Assembly: GCF_020463795.1 (NCBI RefSeq)
Contig: NZ_CP080025.1
Span: 1,305,001 to 1,369,000, forward strand
Origin: Echinicola marina
Lineage (GTDB): Bacteria; Bacteroidota; Bacteroidia; Cytophagales; Cyclobacteriaceae
Direction of reading: 5' to 3'
Length of the DNA: 64,000 bases
The number at the start of each line of letters is the position of its first letter. Positions within the stretch are counted from its first letter, which is position 1. This document shows, piece by piece, positions 9,404 to 18,189 of the stretch. The translations under genes were made by a program, and so were the position numbers. Below the pieces are notes generated by a model that saw nothing but the letters and a program-made list of their open reading frames with translations, made no database searches and was not told the DNA's origin.

Positions 9404-9533
9404 GGCAAAATTTAATATTTGATTTATCCTGTAATGTATGCTGATCCCAGCATATTAAAAATTCACCTAAAATTACATCAAATTTAATGCCTTGAAGACT
9501 TTTGTCTAAGGAAAGAATAAAAAATGCAGGTTA

Positions 9534-10148
9534 CTAGACAGACATTAACTTAAAGTGGTAATCAATATTCTCATTTTTTTGATGACTGATCTGCTTCCTA
9601 AGGTGATAAAAAGCCTCTAGGAGAGGGGCATTATTAAGATTCCCTGCATCCACAGCTTTGAACCCTATCAATTCGATAAGCCTCTTCACCTTAAACTTAT
9701 CACTTTCATTATCCCCACAGAAATACGTTTCCTTTACCAGCTCTAAAGGGTCTGACTTCGGATAGTCTAAGCCTAGATTATTAAAGCCTTTCAGTACCCG
9801 ATCATAACCGGAATTCTCCTGAATATAACGGGTATTGCAGGCAAAATGGGGATTATAATTCCCATTAGTGCAATCCAAAACGATCTTGTCCGTATTGTCA
9901 AATTGATTTAAACACTGGCACACCAAAGGCAAAAACTCATTTTCACAACATATCAGGATGACATCGGCTTTTCGCATGGCCTCGCAATATCCAAAAACCT
10001 TGTCCTTTTGCATTTTAAGAATTTTCCATTCAATCTGATTCGCTTCAAATTCCTCCCTTACGCCAAACACAACATTCAAGCCCCTGGAAATGTATTTGTT
10101 TCCCAGGCTGATAGAAAGTTTCGTTCCGCCTATTATTCCTAAAGTCAT
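9534..10148 (-). CDS. NADP-oxidoreductase-like (F420-dependent type) Rossmann protein
   Basis: A 204-residue protein starting with the dinucleotide-binding pattern GIIGGTKLSISLG, then a second strand VVFGVRE and a third ADVILICCEN. This resembles the NADP oxidoreductase, coenzyme F420-dependent family (also the fold of ProC and 6-phosphogluconate dehydrogenase N-terminal domains). The segment VLKGFNNLG matches the 'KAFNxxG' part common in that family. No all-helical catalytic domain is present beyond residue 170. F420 use is unlikely in this phylum, so an NAD(P)H-dependent reduction of unknown substrate is more probable. It stands alone. Confidence 0.65.
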   Translation of the reverse strand: MTLGIIGGTKLSISLGNKYISRGLNVVFGVREEFEANQIEWKILKMQKDKVFGYCEAMRKADVILICCENEFLPLVCQCLNQFDNTDKIVLDCTNGNYNPHFACNTRYIQENSGYDRVLKGFNNLGLDYPKSDPLELVKETYFCGDNESDKFKVKRLIELIGFKAVDAGNLNNAPLLEAFYHLRKQISHQKNENIDYHFKLMSV

Positions 10149-10398
10149 GCAAATAGTATAATTATAAAGTATAGTATTAAATATTAACGACTGTGGAAAT
10201 ATTACCCTTCTTGGTGAGAGAACGGGTAATCAATGGGTGATTGTACTGGTCGAATTTACTACTTGTATAATCATCTGAAAACTATAAAATTTCAAGCGAT
10301 TTACCAAATTTATTACTGCAATAATCACCCCAAACACATGCAATGCGTTTTTGAAATGACGAAAACCCGAAATTATCATTCAAATGAATCAGACAGAC

Positions 10399-11190
10399 TT
10401 ACCAGGACTTATTTACCTGTTCAAGTAACTCATCATGAATATTCCCATTACTGGCCACAATCTCCCTTCCAAATACAAAGTTCATACCATTTCCAAAATC
10501 ACTTACCTTACCGCCAGCCTCTTGCACAATGATCAGACCACCAGCCACATCATAAGAATTGAGGTTATATTCAAAGAATCCTTCCACTCTTCCTGATGCC
10601 ACATAACATAAATCCACTGCCGCACTTCCCAGCCTCCTAATTCCATGGGACTTCTGCATAATACTTTTTAAAATCATCAGGTAATCATCTAGCTTATCAA
10701 ACTGATAATAGGGAAAACCAGTAGCAATTAAACTATCAGCTAGGGTAGGAGCAGAACTTACCTGAATCTTGGTATCATTACAAAATGCACCGCCTCCTTT
10801 AGTAGCATAAAAACATTCATTATTATTCACTTCATATACTACACCCAAAATGATTTCATCCTTTTGCATCAATGCGATACTCACCGAAAAGACCGGTATT
10901 CCATGTACAAAATTAGTGGTGCCATCCAAAGGGTCCACGATCCAGTTATACTCTTCTTCCTGCTTATTGACCGTACCCTCTTCTGTGATAAAACCTGCAG
11001 CAGGCAAGGCCTCCTTAAGCCCTTTTACCACTATTTTTTCAGCCTCTTTGTCTACATAGGAAACAAGGTCATTGAAGCCCTTATGCTCCACCTCATTTAA
11101 ATCAAAACTTTGTCTTTCTTTTCTAATAAATGCTCCAGCCTCTTTGGCTATCAAAATGGTTTTATCCAAAAGCTCTTTCAATTCCATCAT
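10399..11190 (-). CDS. suhB: Inositol monophosphatase family protein
   Basis: A Mg2+-dependent phosphatase of the IMPase family (263 residues). The metal-binding motifs are Glu70-Glu71 (ITEEGT), DPLDGTTNF at residues 86-94 and YDVAGGLIIVQEAGG near residue 205. In bacteria such proteins act on inositol phosphates or, as 3'(2'),5'-bisphosphate nucleotidases, on PAP; the motifs do not decide which. It is immediately downstream of rsmI with no gap (stop TAG followed by the ATG), so translation is probably coupled. The symbol is given by family resemblance only. Confidence 0.85.
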   Translation of the reverse strand: MMELKELLDKTILIAKEAGAFIRKERQSFDLNEVEHKGFNDLVSYVDKEAEKIVVKGLKEALPAAGFITEEGTVNKQEEEYNWIVDPLDGTTNFVHGIPVFSVSIALMQKDEIILGVVYEVNNNECFYATKGGGAFCNDTKIQVSSAPTLADSLIATGFPYYQFDKLDDYLMILKSIMQKSHGIRRLGSAAVDLCYVASGRVEGFFEYNLNSYDVAGGLIIVQEAGGKVSDFGNGMNFVFGREIVASNGNIHDELLEQVNKSW

Positions 11191-11877
11191 CTAATTTTTA
11201 CCTGAAACAGTAATCACAATTTCCCCTTTGACGGGGTTATTTTCATAATATGTTATTAACTCTGACAAACTACCACGTATATTCTCTTCAAACACCTTGG
11301 TAAGCTCTCTGGAGACACAGGCCAACCTATCCTCACCAAAGGCCTCTTTAAACTGACCAAGGGTTTTCAAAAGCCGATGTGGTGACTCATAGAAAATCAT
11401 GGTCCTTGGTTCTTCTAACAAATTCTCGATACGTGTTTTACGCCCTTTCTTATGCGGCAAAAAACCTTCAAAAACAAATCGGTCATTAGGCAAGGCTGAA
11501 TTGACTAGGGCGGGAACAAATGCAGTAGGACCGGGCAAACAATTCACCAAGAGCCCAGCTTCTCTGGCAGCCCTGACCAATAAAAACCCAGGATCACTGA
11601 TAGCCGGCGTTCCCGCATCACTGACCAAGGCAAATTGTTCCCCTGCTTCCATCCGCTCAATGAGCTTCTCCACGGCCTTATGTTCATTAAAAATATGGTA
11701 GCTCTGCAAGGGCCTCTTGATCTCAAGGTGTTTCAATAATTTCCCTGTAGTACGCGTATCCTCTGCAAGGATGACATCTGCAGTTTTCAGCACCTGGATG
11801 GCACGCAAAGTAATATCTTCCAAGTTTCCTATAGGCGTGGGAACCACATATAGGTCAGGTCTATTCGTCTCTGTCAT
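11191..11877 (-). CDS. rsmI: 16S rRNA 2'-O-ribose C1402 methyltransferase
   Basis: Methylates the 2'-O of C1402 in the 16S rRNA decoding centre, using S-adenosylmethionine. The tetrapyrrole-methylase fold is shown by VVPTPIGNLEDITLRA near the N-terminus, AEDTRTTGKLL, LVSDAGTPAISDPG and CLPGPTAFVPAL, the family's signature sequence blocks in order. At 228 residues the length fits the family. The start overlaps the stop of the upstream pterin dehydratase gene by 4 bp (ATGA), and suhB follows directly, giving a tight three-gene run. Confidence 0.95.
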   Translation of the reverse strand: MTETNRPDLYVVPTPIGNLEDITLRAIQVLKTADVILAEDTRTTGKLLKHLEIKRPLQSYHIFNEHKAVEKLIERMEAGEQFALVSDAGTPAISDPGFLLVRAAREAGLLVNCLPGPTAFVPALVNSALPNDRFVFEGFLPHKKGRKTRIENLLEEPRTMIFYESPHRLLKTLGQFKEAFGEDRLACVSRELTKVFEENIRGSLSELITYYENNPVKGEIVITVSGKN

Positions 11878-12107
11878 TTTTGAAGATTATCGATGGCATC
11901 AGCCAGCTTTCTATCCTTTTCTGTCACAATATTTCCTTGATCATGTGTGCACAACTCAATGACTACTTTATTATACACATTGCTCCAATTGGGATGGTGA
12001 CCATGAGCTTCTGCTAAAAATGCCACCCTGCACATAAATGCAAAGGCCTCTGTAAAATCACCAAATTCAAATGTCTTTTTAAGTTTATCGTCTTCTTCTG
12101 CCCACAT
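11874..12107 (-). CDS. phhB: 4a-hydroxytetrahydrobiopterin dehydratase
   Basis: A compact 77-residue pterin-4a-carbinolamine dehydratase, which regenerates pterin cofactor after aromatic amino-acid hydroxylation. The diagnostic block HGHHPNW lies at residues 35-41 with His37, His38 and a downstream THD that provide the catalytic histidines. It is shorter than typical members (about 95-110) because the N-terminal segment is reduced. No phenylalanine hydroxylase gene is in the window, so its partner, if any, is elsewhere. It overlaps rsmI by 4 bp and lies 11 bp from the DUF493 gene. Confidence 0.88.
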   Translation of the reverse strand: MWAEEDDKLKKTFEFGDFTEAFAFMCRVAFLAEAHGHHPNWSNVYNKVVIELCTHDQGNIVTEKDRKLADAIDNLQK

Positions 12108-12118
12108 ACAAATATTTT

Positions 12119-12385
12119 TTAAAGTGATATTATTCCTTCAATTTTGGCAGCCTTTTCATAAATGCCCAAAATGGAATCACTGTCAGGCATCATCGCCTTT
12201 ATGGTTACACTGACATAGGTACCCTTTGCAGATTCCTTTAAACTGATTTCATTATTGGGCAACAAACTGGCCACCTCAGCTTCCTTACCCTTCGGCACAA
12301 TAAATTTAAACATGTACAATGCTGGAAAGGAATTCTGCTCTTCCAGCTTCGTCTTAAATGCCTTTTTATCAAATTCTTTTCTCAT
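12119..12385 (-). CDS. DUF493 (YbeD-like) domain protein
   Basis: An 88-residue protein with the alpha-beta ferredoxin-like DUF493 fold: FPALYMFKFIVP (strand 1), VSVTIKAMMPDSDSILGIYEKAAKIEGI (last strand and helix). E. coli YbeD is an ACT-like protein of unclear role next to lipB. Here it heads a small transcript with phhB, rsmI and suhB. The function is unknown. Confidence 0.85.
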   Translation of the reverse strand: MRKEFDKKAFKTKLEEQNSFPALYMFKFIVPKGKEAEVASLLPNNEISLKESAKGTYVSVTIKAMMPDSDSILGIYEKAAKIEGIISL

Positions 12386-12444
12386 AATTACCCCGAATTT
12401 AGTCTTTTAACATGATAGATGAAAAATTAAATCCCCTAAACAAG

Positions 12445-12477
12445 AAAATCCCATCCTCTTAAAGAGAATGGGATTCG
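12445..12477 (-). terminator. Terminator after ppiD
   Basis: A stem of about 13 bp, AATCCCATCCTCTT/AAGAGAATGGGATT, with one mismatch, located downstream of the PpiD-like gene stop (12498) and before the DUF493 gene. The minus-strand 3' flank is only moderately T-rich (TTTTCTTG). Confidence 0.7.
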
Positions 12478-12497
12478 ATATTAAAGGCAAATCCTAA

Positions 12498-14606
12498 TTA
12501 AAAGAATTTGTACCTGTAGTCCTTCACATCAGCCAACTCTTGGGCAGCCATCATAATCATATAAGTTGTTCTTTGCTTAGCACTTGCCTCCAATTGGTTT
12601 TTGTACATGCTGTAATCGGCAATTTCACCCGCTGGAGTTTTGCTGTTCAGCTTAGCGACAATCACGCCAATATCTTCCTTGATAGGCTTGGTAATACCAC
12701 CTTCTTCCAAACCGAAGATAGCTCCAACTGCCTTTGGTGCATAGCCAATTCCAGGAATGGTATTGTCCATTAGGTTCAAATCAGCTGCAGTACCCAATGA
12801 TGCAAACTCAGGAAAGGCTTCCTTCATCGCAGCAAGGCTCTCTTTTCCTGCCAATTTATCCATGATCACTTTAGCTTTCTTATCATTTCTAACCTGAGCA
12901 GTTACTTCAGCCCTTACTTGCGCCAAAGTCACCTCTTCTCCATCAGTCTTACCATTCAAGGTAGCCACTATATAAGCATTCTCCAATTCGAACACTTGGG
13001 AAACACTTCCGATAGAAGCATCATTAAACGCCCATCTTACCACTTCTCTTGCTCCGGTAAGGTTATTGATCGTTCTTGCATTGGTGGTCAGTTCACCTGC
13101 AGACATCACTCTATATCCTTCTTCCTCTGCATTGGTTTTAAACTCATCAGCATTACCGGTATTGGCCGCGAAGTAATCTGCATCTCTGAAAATTTCATTT
13201 CTAGTGGCATCACTTGGTCCTAATTCCAACTCAAGAACAGCTAATTTCACCGTCTCGGTTTTAGGCAATTCCGTAACACTGATAATATGATAACCATATT
13301 CTGTCTCTACCACTTCATTGATCAAGCCAGTAGACTTGGCATCAAACACAGCTTCAGCAAATGGCTCTACGAAGTCTGCTTTGGCAAACCAACCAAGGTC
13401 ACCACCTCTTTGGGCAGTAGCGTCTTGACCGTATTGCTGTGCTGCTGCGAAGAAGTTACCTGATTCCTTTACTTCAGCAAGCACTTCCTCAGCTTGTGCC
13501 TTCACTTCAGCTTTTGCCGCATCATCCATACCTTGTGTCCCCAGCAAAATATGACTGGCCCTCATTCTAGGAGTACCCTCAAATTTATCAGAAACTTTAT
13601 AAGTTACATAAGTACTTCTGTTGGTAATGAAGGGACCATACACTCCACCTTCTTCAATCTCTTCAGTATTTGAGGTCAAATCAGTAGGAAGTGGCTGGCC
13701 AGGTAGGAAAGTTCTAAATGGATTACTGAACTCTGAATTTCTCAACACAAAAACAGAGTCATCTTCACTCGCTCTTAATTCGGCAGTCAACTGGTCGATT
13801 TCCTGAATTACTGCTGCAGAATCCTCACCGCTAGGGTAAAGGTTAAAAGTAACGTAAGAAATATCTCTGGTTTTCTCCGCCTGGAACCTGTCCTTGTTTT
13901 CCTCCAAATAAGCCTTCAAATCAGATTCATTGATGGTAATCGCAGAATCGGATACCGCATAATAAGGAATAAACAAATGCTCCACATCAGCAATGCTTGA
14001 TTGCATTTTGTATTGTAAGGCTCCTTCTTCCTTATTGGCATAAGATGAAGCGGCCAAAAGGTTATCATACTTGATACGCAATCTAGAGTCAGCAAAGGTC
14101 TGCTCTTGTTGCGCCCACATGGCACGTTGTTGAGCCGGAGCTGATTCCAATGATTGCAAGAACGAGATCAATTGTTGTCTATCAAACTCTCCTGTCTCTG
14201 GATTGGTCAATTGCTGACGAAGTTCAGCTACAATGTTCTTACCTTGAACCATGTCCACCAATTCCTCGTCGGAAATGGTCATTCCTAGGGCTTCGTATTG
14301 CTCAGAAAACACTTTCTTCACTACCATTCCCTGCCATGCCTGCTCACGGATACTATACATTTCATTCTCGGATGGATTTCTCCCCGTGTTTTGAACATAG
14401 TTTTGCTTAAATAGCTCCACTTGATTCAAATACTCATCATAGGAAATTTCCTCTCCGTTGATTTCTCCCACTGTGGTATCCCTACCTCCGAGGAGCATGG
14501 AATTCGGACCCAATAAGTCTCCTCCCACGAGGAAAAGTATCAATCCAAATGCAATAACACCTATTGCAAGACCTGTTCTCTGTCTAATTTCTTTTATTAA
14601 AGCCAT
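12498..14606 (-). CDS. PpiD-like membrane-anchored peptidyl-prolyl isomerase/chaperone
   Basis: A 702-residue protein with one N-terminal membrane segment (about residues 13-31), a SurA_N-like helical region (about 50-200) and a PpiC-type rotamase domain at about 349-450 (RASHILLG, then GDLGWF, then TEYGYHIISV). A second degenerate parvulin-like region follows. This is the domain order of E. coli PpiD, a periplasmic chaperone at the Sec translocon that helps fold outer-membrane proteins. It is the last gene of the lptC-orf-corC-ppiD run and is followed by a terminator. Confidence 0.92.
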   Translation of the reverse strand: MALIKEIRQRTGLAIGVIAFGLILFLVGGDLLGPNSMLLGGRDTTVGEINGEEISYDEYLNQVELFKQNYVQNTGRNPSENEMYSIREQAWQGMVVKKVFSEQYEALGMTISDEELVDMVQGKNIVAELRQQLTNPETGEFDRQQLISFLQSLESAPAQQRAMWAQQEQTFADSRLRIKYDNLLAASSYANKEEGALQYKMQSSIADVEHLFIPYYAVSDSAITINESDLKAYLEENKDRFQAEKTRDISYVTFNLYPSGEDSAAVIQEIDQLTAELRASEDDSVFVLRNSEFSNPFRTFLPGQPLPTDLTSNTEEIEEGGVYGPFITNRSTYVTYKVSDKFEGTPRMRASHILLGTQGMDDAAKAEVKAQAEEVLAEVKESGNFFAAAQQYGQDATAQRGGDLGWFAKADFVEPFAEAVFDAKSTGLINEVVETEYGYHIISVTELPKTETVKLAVLELELGPSDATRNEIFRDADYFAANTGNADEFKTNAEEEGYRVMSAGELTTNARTINNLTGAREVVRWAFNDASIGSVSQVFELENAYIVATLNGKTDGEEVTLAQVRAEVTAQVRNDKKAKVIMDKLAGKESLAAMKEAFPEFASLGTAADLNLMDNTIPGIGYAPKAVGAIFGLEEGGITKPIKEDIGVIVAKLNSKTPAGEIADYSMYKNQLEASAKQRTTYMIMMAAQELADVKDYRYKFF

Positions 14607-14696
14607 TCTTCTAGTTTTTGAAGTGTCGCAAAATAATTACATCTAACGGTAAATTCAAAATATTATCGCTGTCAATAAATTACTTATTAAATTCTC

Positions 14697-15962
14697 TTAT
14701 GCATTTATCTTTAATTTTACCGTATCGATTCGGTGTTCTTGCTTGGAAACAACCGTAAAAGTAAATGGCCCATAAACCACTGATTCGCCCTTTTTAGGGA
14801 TATTTTCTGTGATGGAAAGTATAAAACCCGATAAGGTGTCGTAATCCCCTTCTGGCAAATTCCAATCGTATTTTTCATTAAGATAATCTATCTCATGCCG
14901 GGCACTCAAAAGATACTCATAGTCACCCACCTGTTGCTCTATCAGGTCATCATTGTCATATTCATCCTCTATTTCTCCAAATATCTCCTCTATGATGTCC
15001 TCCATACTCACAATTCCACTCGTACCTCCAAATTCATCTACAACCAAAGCCAAACTCTTCCTTTCTGAGATAAACTGCACCAATAGCTCATTCACCAAAG
15101 CGGTCTCTGGCACAATAATGATAGGCGTAAGGATGTCTTCTATACTTTTGGGTTTTTTGAACAGCTCCAAATGATGGCAATATCCGATCACATCATCAAT
15201 ATTTTCCTTATACACTATGATTTTGGAATGACCACTGCTCATAAAGATGCTTTTAAGGTCTTGGATATCGTCCTCTACATCCACGGCCACAATATCTGTC
15301 CTCGGCACCATACAATCCCTCGCCTTTACCGTCTTGAACTCCACGGCATTGTCAAAGATCTTGGTATCTATATCCATACCATCATCACCCTCTGTTTCCA
15401 GATTATTCTGGATAAAAGTATTCAGATCAGTGATCTTAAACACAGGTTTATCCTCACTGTATTCTAATTTTAGAATCTTAGTAATGAAAAACCTGGACAT
15501 TCCAACTACCAGCCAAACCACCGGATATAGCAAATAATAAATTACCAAAAAAGGCAATGCAAAAAAGCCCAACAAATTATTAGGGTTAAGCATAAAAATG
15601 CTCTTGGGAATAAACTCCGCTGTGATCAGTACAATGATCGTAGAAATAACAGTCTGTATGATCAAAACAGACGCCTCATGATTCAAGCCCTCAGGTAAGG
15701 CCCTTTCAATGCTCGGCTCCAAGAGATAGGCCATAAAGATCCCGTAGACTACCAAAGAGACTGTGTTTCCTAGTAGGGTAGTCCCAATAAACTGCCCCGG
15801 GTTTTTCACAAAACCAGCCAACACCTTCCCAGTAAAACCACCTTGTTTGTTTTGTAGTTCTATCTGAAGTTTATTGGCTGATACAAAAGCGATTTCCAAT
15901 CCTGAAAACAAGGCTGAAAACAAAAGTGTGATCAGGACATAGGCCAAATATTGATATTCCAT
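14697..15962 (-). CDS. CNNM/CorC (hemolysin C) family transmembrane protein
   Basis: A 421-residue membrane protein with an N-terminal DUF21/CNNM domain (four hydrophobic segments within residues 1-165), a CBS-domain pair (about 200-330, starting ARDCMVPRTDIVAVDV) and a C-terminal CorC_HlyC domain (LSARHEIDYLNEKY to the end). The segment GTSGIVSMEDIIEEIFGEIEDEYD is characteristic. Members are implicated in Mg2+/Co2+ efflux or resistance. The gliding protein GldE is of the same family, so a GldE role cannot be ruled out, though no other gld gene is nearby. Its ATG overlaps the stop of the small upstream gene (TAATG). Confidence 0.88.
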   Translation of the reverse strand: MEYQYLAYVLITLLFSALFSGLEIAFVSANKLQIELQNKQGGFTGKVLAGFVKNPGQFIGTTLLGNTVSLVVYGIFMAYLLEPSIERALPEGLNHEASVLIIQTVISTIIVLITAEFIPKSIFMLNPNNLLGFFALPFLVIYYLLYPVVWLVVGMSRFFITKILKLEYSEDKPVFKITDLNTFIQNNLETEGDDGMDIDTKIFDNAVEFKTVKARDCMVPRTDIVAVDVEDDIQDLKSIFMSSGHSKIIVYKENIDDVIGYCHHLELFKKPKSIEDILTPIIIVPETALVNELLVQFISERKSLALVVDEFGGTSGIVSMEDIIEEIFGEIEDEYDNDDLIEQQVGDYEYLLSARHEIDYLNEKYDWNLPEGDYDTLSGFILSITENIPKKGESVVYGPFTFTVVSKQEHRIDTVKLKINA

Positions 15963-16177
15963 TATGGGCGTTTTTTCTTTCTTTTTTGCTGATGATGAGC
16001 CTCTTGGCCCTCATTTTCAGCCATCTTGGTCTTCATATATTTATACCAAAATAACATGGCCACAGCAAACATAAAAATAGGATAGCTAAAAGTAATCCCT
16101 TGGGTCATGGTTACATGAGTCCCTATAATCACCAATGCTGCCGACAATGATAGTAAAATAATCCCTTTTAATTTCAT
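15962..16177 (-). CDS. Small two-helix membrane protein
   Basis: A 71-residue protein with two hydrophobic segments (about residues 5-22 and 28-47) followed by a highly basic tail ending KRKKKRP. The stop codon overlaps the start of the CNNM/CorC gene by one base (TAATG), a strong sign of translational coupling. Position between lptC and corC suggests an envelope role. No family is recognised. Confidence 0.75.
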   Translation of the reverse strand: MKLKGIILLSLSAALVIIGTHVTMTQGITFSYPIFMFAVAMLFWYKYMKTKMAENEGQEAHHQQKRKKKRP

Positions 16178-16210
16178 AGATAATTGCTCACATTCAGGAA
16201 CAGCCCCTGA

Positions 16211-16762
16211 TCAAGGCCTGCCCCCGGTATTTTCTTCTGGAATCGGAATGCTACCATCCGTCACTTCATAGAAAGTAATATCAGTCAAGGCTTCATCTGA
16301 CTCCATTCCTTTGGCCGGAATAACCGTACCATCCTCCTTAGTTACTGTTACAAACTTCTCAGTATAAATCTTCCCATTTCTTTCATCCCAGAAGAGTTCC
16401 TCTGAATTTAACTTGGTGCCATTTTCCAGATTATGCACCCGTACATCTCCTTCACCACGGTAAATTTTATCCCTTTGATTTTGGAAGCCTTTATCTGCCT
16501 GAATGGTGGAAGTAAGCTTCCCTTCATCATCAAAGAAATGGATTAAAATCCCCTTGGGGAATTCAGAATCTCCATTATCAAAAACCAACTGCTGCTCAGC
16601 ATTCACCTTGACCTTTACCCGGGCAGAATCACTGCGATAAACTTCCATTCCAGTCGTCACCCTTACCGGTCCATCATAGTTTTGGAGCTGCCTAAGGTCT
16701 ACACTTTCCCTGCAGGAAAAACCAAGCAATGATATCAAAAGAAACAAAACACTCCGTCTCAT
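16211..16762 (-). CDS. lptC: LPS export protein LptC (lipoprotein type)
   Basis: A 183-residue predicted lipoprotein with lipobox LGFSC (Cys17), followed by an LptC/OstA-like beta-jellyroll. SEFPKGILIHFFDDEGKLTSTIQADKG and KIYRGEGDVRVHNLENGTKLNSEELFWDE are the classic LptC repeats. LptC relays LPS from the LptBFG complex to LptA across the periplasm. In Bacteroidota it is typically a lipoprotein rather than a bitopic protein. A TAAATTTG element lies 5-12 bases upstream of the ATG on the coding strand; if it is the -7 box the mRNA would be nearly leaderless. Confidence 0.88.
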   Translation of the reverse strand: MRRSVLFLLISLLGFSCRESVDLRQLQNYDGPVRVTTGMEVYRSDSARVKVKVNAEQQLVFDNGDSEFPKGILIHFFDDEGKLTSTIQADKGFQNQRDKIYRGEGDVRVHNLENGTKLNSEELFWDERNGKIYTEKFVTVTKEDGTVIPAKGMESDEALTDITFYEVTDGSIPIPEENTGGRP

Positions 16763-16810
16763 GGCACAAATTTATCAAATTAATCTTGTTTTAATTCTTT
16801 TTGGTACGAA

Positions 16811-16846
16811 AGAAAAAAGGCGGTTGTTTAAACCGCCTTTTTATAT
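16811..16846. terminator. Bidirectional terminator between TPR gene and lptC
   Basis: Perfect stem AAAAGGCGGTT/AACCGCCTTTT with a GTTT loop region and T-runs on both strands. It splits the coaX-barrel-TPR transcript from the lptC-orf-corC-ppiD transcript. Confidence 0.9.
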
Positions 16847-16873
16847 TTTACAAAAGAAGTATGATTTCTTGAA

Positions 16874-18178
16874 TTAATCTCTGGTTTTCAAGGATACAGT
16901 TTGACCTATCCAGCAGCCGGTATTCAAAGTTTGGCCCACTTGGTAGCCTTCAGTAAACAACTCCTCTTTAGAAGGGAATCTTGCCTTGGCATTGGCCATT
17001 CCTTTATTATCACCTGCTTTAGCAAAAGCGTCATAAGCAGCAATAAAGATCGAATAATCTTTTACTCTACTTTGACCACCTCTACAGTCATTGGAAGAAC
17101 CCATGTACAAGCTACCGATAAATGACCATGCATCAGAAGTTTTTTCTGGATCAAGTTCGGCCACACTCATTGCAGACTGTCTGGCAGCAGATTTTTTACC
17201 CAATTGAGCTTGCGCCTTGGCCAAGTCATAAGTAACCTCAGCTTTTTGCTTGTTATTTTCAGCCAACTCCAATGCTCTGGTAAACATTTCTTCTGCCTTG
17301 GCATAATTTCCATCCTGCATATATCTCAGACCTCTTACTTGGGAAGTAGAGAATGTAGGGCTGTCATTATCCACCACTTCAAGGGCTTTAGAGAAAGTCT
17401 CTGAAGAAGTACACTTATACTGTACAGAATACTGGAAGATTCTTTTTGCCAATGCCACATTGCTTGGATCTGCTTCCAACTGTGGACCTAATTTCTCTTG
17501 GATAAAATCACAATCGATGATTTCCATGGCCACAAGAATTTGATCCAATGTAGATTTCTCTCCAGAAGCATCAGCACCTTCAGCTTCAGCTTTATCTAAA
17601 CGAGCATAGAGATTATCATAGATATCAAGGACCTGCTCATCTGTATAAGCTTGGTTATAGGCATAGTTTCTGTACACAAGGTCGAAATAAGCCGGCACCA
17701 ACCCTACGGTGTTGATCTCCCCATTAAGTTCAATATCTTTGGCAAAATAAGACGCCGCATCAGCTACTTTATCCTTATTTCCTCTATAATATCTATAACC
17801 GTAATAAGCCTTATTTTCTATCCATTCAGCCTCATTATTGTATTTTTCAGCTCTGATGTCATAAATTGCCATGACAGAATCTTGATAAATCGCTTTTTGA
17901 GCCTCATCTGTAGCCGCTTCAGCAGCACCATCATAAACTTTCACCCCATTGATATATATGGCTTCGTTTAGGTCTGGAGCATTTACCAATAACCAATGCA
18001 ATGGTTTGGTCGCCTGAATAAATTGATCTGATTTCAAATAATCATTGTAGGCAGCATTATACTCCCTAGCTTTAGCCTCCTTTTGAGGATCTGAAGGCCA
18101 ATTCCAACCATCCTGTGCATGGGCCAAGCCCACCACAACAAAAGATAATAACCCTAATAATGCAAATTTAGCTTTCAT
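16874..18178 (-). CDS. Periplasmic tetratricopeptide-repeat protein
   Basis: A 434-residue secreted protein. A clear signal peptide (residues 1-21, cleavage after AHA) is followed by a mostly helical protein with degenerate TPR pairs; the best ones are NYAKAEEMFTRALELAENNKQKAEVTYDLAKAQAQLGK (about 290-330) and the following block with SVAELDPEKTSDAWSFIGSLYMGS. Two cysteines near the C-terminus (DCRGG, GCWIG) could form a disulfide. It is 11 bp downstream of the barrel gene, so the two are probably made together. A scaffold or lipoprotein-chaperone role is inference; no specific family is recognised. Confidence 0.8.
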   Translation of the reverse strand: MKAKFALLGLLSFVVVGLAHAQDGWNWPSDPQKEAKAREYNAAYNDYLKSDQFIQATKPLHWLLVNAPDLNEAIYINGVKVYDGAAEAATDEAQKAIYQDSVMAIYDIRAEKYNNEAEWIENKAYYGYRYYRGNKDKVADAASYFAKDIELNGEINTVGLVPAYFDLVYRNYAYNQAYTDEQVLDIYDNLYARLDKAEAEGADASGEKSTLDQILVAMEIIDCDFIQEKLGPQLEADPSNVALAKRIFQYSVQYKCTSSETFSKALEVVDNDSPTFSTSQVRGLRYMQDGNYAKAEEMFTRALELAENNKQKAEVTYDLAKAQAQLGKKSAARQSAMSVAELDPEKTSDAWSFIGSLYMGSSNDCRGGQSRVKDYSIFIAAYDAFAKAGDNKGMANAKARFPSKEELFTEGYQVGQTLNTGCWIGQTVSLKTRD

Positions 18179-18189
18179 ACTCGTTGTGT

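Noticed and set aside
10233-10532. 99-codon plus-strand open frame
   Set aside because: Overlaps the 3' end of the inositol-monophosphatase gene and has no family pattern.
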